DNA from: Mailhella sp.
GTDB lineage: Bacteria; Desulfobacterota; Desulfovibrionia; Desulfovibrionales; Desulfovibrionaceae
Reading direction: 5' to 3'
Length of the DNA stretch: 6,970 nt
Assembly (NCBI GenBank): GCA_024404335.1
Contig: JAKSQA010000052.1
Span: 1-6,970, forward strand
In this document: piece after piece, positions 5,670 to 6,970 of the stretch
Position numbering within the stretch: position 1 is the stretch's first letter
Layout: the number at the start of each line of letters is the position of its first letter
Position numbers and translations under genes: made by a program
Notes under the pieces: generated by a model
What the model was told of the DNA's origin: nothing
Database searches by the model: none
Seen by the model: only the letters and a program-made list of their open reading frames with translations

Positions 5670-5724
5670 CCTTCCGGGCAGCCGACGATAATGCGCAAGG
5701 GATGCAGGTTGTCAGGCGGGCTTT

Positions 5725-6735
5725 TCAGAACTGCGGAATGATGATCCATGCCTCGGAGTGGCGGACGGATTCGGCCCAGTGTTCCTTGTATGCCATGCGC
5801 GGATCGTTGCTCATGCCCATGTCGTAGCGCACGATGCCTTCGCCGCAGAGATCGGAAATCTGTTCGAACTGGAGTATGTCGCCTACGGAGAACCGGGCGT
5901 ATTCATGGTCATAGCTGAACTGCTGCCCACGGTAGAAGGAACCGGCAAGTCCGCCGAAAATGAAGCCGGCGTCGCGGCCGTCACGTACTGCGAAGATCAG
6001 GCGGGCCTCATCGGTTCTGGAAAGGAAGGCCAGCATCTCCCTGTAGAAGGCCGAGGACCGGCTTTCGACGATTCCGCTGCCTTCCATGCCCTTCCAGCTT
6101 CTTTTCTCAAGGTCGAGCATGCGTTCGAAGAGTTCGGATGCGGATTCGGGCGTGATGGCGGGGCGCTCGAAGGAGAAGCCGTTCTCCTTTGATCTGCGGA
6201 CGGCTTTTGCCAGCGTGGCGCGGCAGTTCGCCGACCTGCGCGATAGCCATCCGTCTACGCCGCCTTCCAGCGAGGCCGACCGCTGTTCATTAACAGCTAT
6301 GCGCCCGCCGCGGAATGAGATTCCGCAGCTCTGCGAGATCTTTGTGAGGAGCTTGCGCTTTGACTCAAGGCCGCTGATGATGAAGCGGAGTTCCGCCCCG
6401 CCGGAAAGGTCGCGGAAGATATCAAGCGACTCGCTGAATATGCCGGCCCCTTCAGGGCCCATGACAGGGCAGCCGGAAAACCACATGTACTCAAGAGGCG
6501 CGAAGCAGGGGCTGCCGTCCGACAGCAGAAGCTTTTCGAAGCAGATCAGCGAATCTTCGGTGCCTCTGATCAGCGTGGAGGAAGGCTCGGTGAATGCGCG
6601 CCTGAAGGAAAGCTGCCATGCCGGCGAGCAGCAGAAGGGATCAGCCTGCGCGGTATGGAAGATTGCGCGGTTCCATGAGAGGAGCATTTCATCGGAGATG
6701 CGGTCGGGGTTGTGATCGATGATATCGCCAGGCAT
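5725..6735 (-). CDS. GNAT-superfamily acetyltransferase of the CelD/BcsL (FemAB-like) type
   Basis: A 336-aa soluble protein with the layout of the Acetyltransf_6 group. A variable N-terminal half starts with a WNRAIFHTAQADPFCCSPAW segment, a position where relatives often read W..L......PF.sp.W. A basic helix at about 163-186 (WLSRRSANCRATLAKAVRRS) follows, then GNAT-like strands at about 247-275 (RLIFAVRDGRDAGFIFGGLA). The C-terminal YDHEYARFSVGDILQFEQI and YDMGMSNDPRMAYKEHWAE blocks end the domain. This group includes proteins near polysaccharide and cell-envelope genes that may transfer acyl or aminoacyl groups, but no substrate can be named here. There is no signal peptide or membrane segment. 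The start at 6735 is supported by GGAGG (6741-6745), 5 nt away. No partner gene lies beside it in the window, and it is separated from metY by about 590 bp, so it is probably monocistronic or the last gene of a unit. Family assignment is good; molecular function is unknown. Confidence 0.8.
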   Translation of the reverse strand: MPGDIIDHNPDRISDEMLLSWNRAIFHTAQADPFCCSPAWQLSFRRAFTEPSSTLIRGTEDSLICFEKLLLSDGSPCFAPLEYMWFSGCPVMGPEGAGIFSESLDIFRDLSGGAELRFIISGLESKRKLLTKISQSCGISFRGGRIAVNEQRSASLEGGVDGWLSRRSANCRATLAKAVRRSKENGFSFERPAITPESASELFERMLDLEKRSWKGMEGSGIVESRSSAFYREMLAFLSRTDEARLIFAVRDGRDAGFIFGGLAGSFYRGQQFSYDHEYARFSVGDILQFEQISDLCGEGIVRYDMGMSNDPRMAYKEHWAESVRHSEAWIIIPQF

Positions 6736-6740
6736 TCTTT

Positions 6741-6745
6741 CCTCC
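6741..6745 (-). promoter_or_regulatory. Ribosome binding site of the acetyltransferase gene
   Basis: GGAGG on the minus strand, 5 nt upstream of the ATG at 6735. This is a strong Shine-Dalgarno and supports that start over downstream Met codons. Confidence 0.8.
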
Positions 6746-6794
6746 GGAAGTGTCGGATACAGGCGTCAGAAATAGAACGTGCGGGCGCACATGT

Positions 6795-6833
6795 AAATAA
6801 AATAGGTAATCCCCCGGTCAGGAGGGGACTTAC
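6795..6833 (-). terminator. Hairpin with U-rich tail upstream of the acetyltransferase gene
   Basis: Arms 6806-6814 and 6824-6833 pair over nine positions with one bulge (GGGGA-TTAC side against GTAA-TCCCC) and a 9-nt loop. On the minus strand the hairpin is followed by TATTTTATTT (6795-6804), an imperfect U-rich tail. It may end a minus-strand transcript coming from the right, or act as an attenuator 60 nt before the gene at 6735. I could not find a convincing minus-strand promoter upstream of it. Confidence 0.45.
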
Positions 6834-6854
6834 TCAGGACTGGCACTGGGGAAA

Positions 6855-6914
6855 AGAAAAAAACATTTTTCTGGAGAAAAGTGTTGACAGGTCTGGCGGA
6901 GTGGTGCATATACG
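6855..6914 (+). promoter_or_regulatory. Strong outward-facing promoter with A/T-rich upstream element
   Basis: TTGACA (6884-6889) is preceded by an A/T-rich tract (6851-6880) that resembles an UP element and contains the inverted repeat AGAAAAA/TTTTTCT (6855-6861, 6866-6872). The -10 is either CATATA (6907-6912, spacer 17) or TATACG (6909-6914, spacer 19). The following bases, ACGACGCACC, form a GC-rich discriminator of the kind seen at stringently controlled rRNA and tRNA promoters. The transcript would run off the right edge. Its target is not visible. Confidence 0.55.
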
Positions 6915-6930
6915 ACGACGCACCAAGTGA

Positions 6931-6970
6931 CGGAGCGGATGCGACGCCACGGGGCTCCGAAAAAAGCTGA
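6931..6970 (+). other. Leader segment at the right edge with an inverted repeat; product unknown
   Basis: CGGAGC (6931-6936) and GCTCCG (6954-6959) form a perfect 6-bp inverted repeat with a 17-nt loop, followed by an A-run, not a U-run. An ATG at 6939 opens a frame to the edge (MRRHGAPKKA), but GGAG lies only 3 nt before it, too close for a normal ribosome site. A stable-RNA leader or a truncated coding start are both possible. Confidence 0.3.

Larger units (their letters stand above)
5378..5724. other. Gene-free stretch between the metY promoter and the acetyltransferase gene
   Basis: I see no credible gene in these 347 bp. The frames on both strands are Arg/Pro-rich, run through hairpins and lack good ribosome sites. 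The stretch is rich in inverted repeats: CCGCC/GGCGG (5412-5424), ATCGGA/TCCGAT (5425-5430 and 5461-5466), GCACGGC/GCCGTGC (5473-5489), a long hairpin at 5543-5568, and a direct repeat pair at 5587-5669. It may carry the 3' untranslated region of the upstream minus-strand gene. Confidence 0.6.

Noticed and set aside
5516..5749. 77-codon minus-strand frame and overlapping plus-strand frames over the repeats
   Set aside because: They overlap the acetyltransferase 3' end, and the internal similarity (DERMR twice) comes from the DNA repeat, not from a protein motif.
6931..6960. Intrinsic terminator at the right edge
   Set aside because: The inverted repeat is followed by an A-run on the plus strand, and on the minus strand the U-run comes before the stem, so it is in the wrong order for a terminator on either strand.

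Overview
This is a GC-rich chromosomal window of ordinary housekeeping genes, probably from a Gram-negative bacterium. A secreted EndA-type nuclease with a Sec signal peptide implies a periplasm. A single RelA/SpoT enzyme with the bifunctional RFKD signature argues against the split RelA and SpoT of gammaproteobacteria. The overall feel is Desulfovibrionales-like (Desulfovibrio, Bilophila or Mailhella), but that is an impression of protein style and composition, not a demonstrated placement.

Layout, left to right. The C-terminal part of a (p)ppGpp synthetase/hydrolase gene (rel, + strand) enters from the left edge and ends at 1549. It converges, across a bidirectional terminator hairpin, on a run of minus-strand genes. 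Read in the direction of transcription, these are: a FemAB/CelD-like GNAT acetyltransferase (6735 to 5725); a gene-free stretch of about 590 bp with direct repeats, strong hairpins and the metY promoter and leader; metY (O-acetylhomoserine sulfhydrylase); metA (homoserine O-acyltransferase with Glu111, predicted to use acetyl-CoA); endA (periplasmic endonuclease I); and a small, very acidic hypothetical protein with its own promoter. At the right edge a plus-strand promoter with an A/T-rich upstream element and a GC-rich discriminator points out of the window, perhaps towards a stable-RNA operon.

How the genes work together. metY and metA form a two-step direct sulfhydrylation route. MetA acetylates homoserine, and MetY replaces the acetate with sulfide to give homocysteine, the methionine precursor. 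endA follows metA by 42 nt with no terminator in between, so it is probably cotranscribed despite its unrelated function.

The part most worth attention is the metY 5' leader (about 5342 to 5134, minus strand). A TTGACA-17-TATACG promoter is followed by a predicted closing helix around two internal hairpins. An intrinsic terminator comes next, about 60 nt before the metY start, and then a segment perfectly complementary to the metY Shine-Dalgarno region. I do not recognise any SAM, cobalamin or T-box consensus in it. It is therefore a candidate for an undescribed methionine-responsive RNA or a short-peptide attenuator. All pairings were drawn by eye and not folded computationally.
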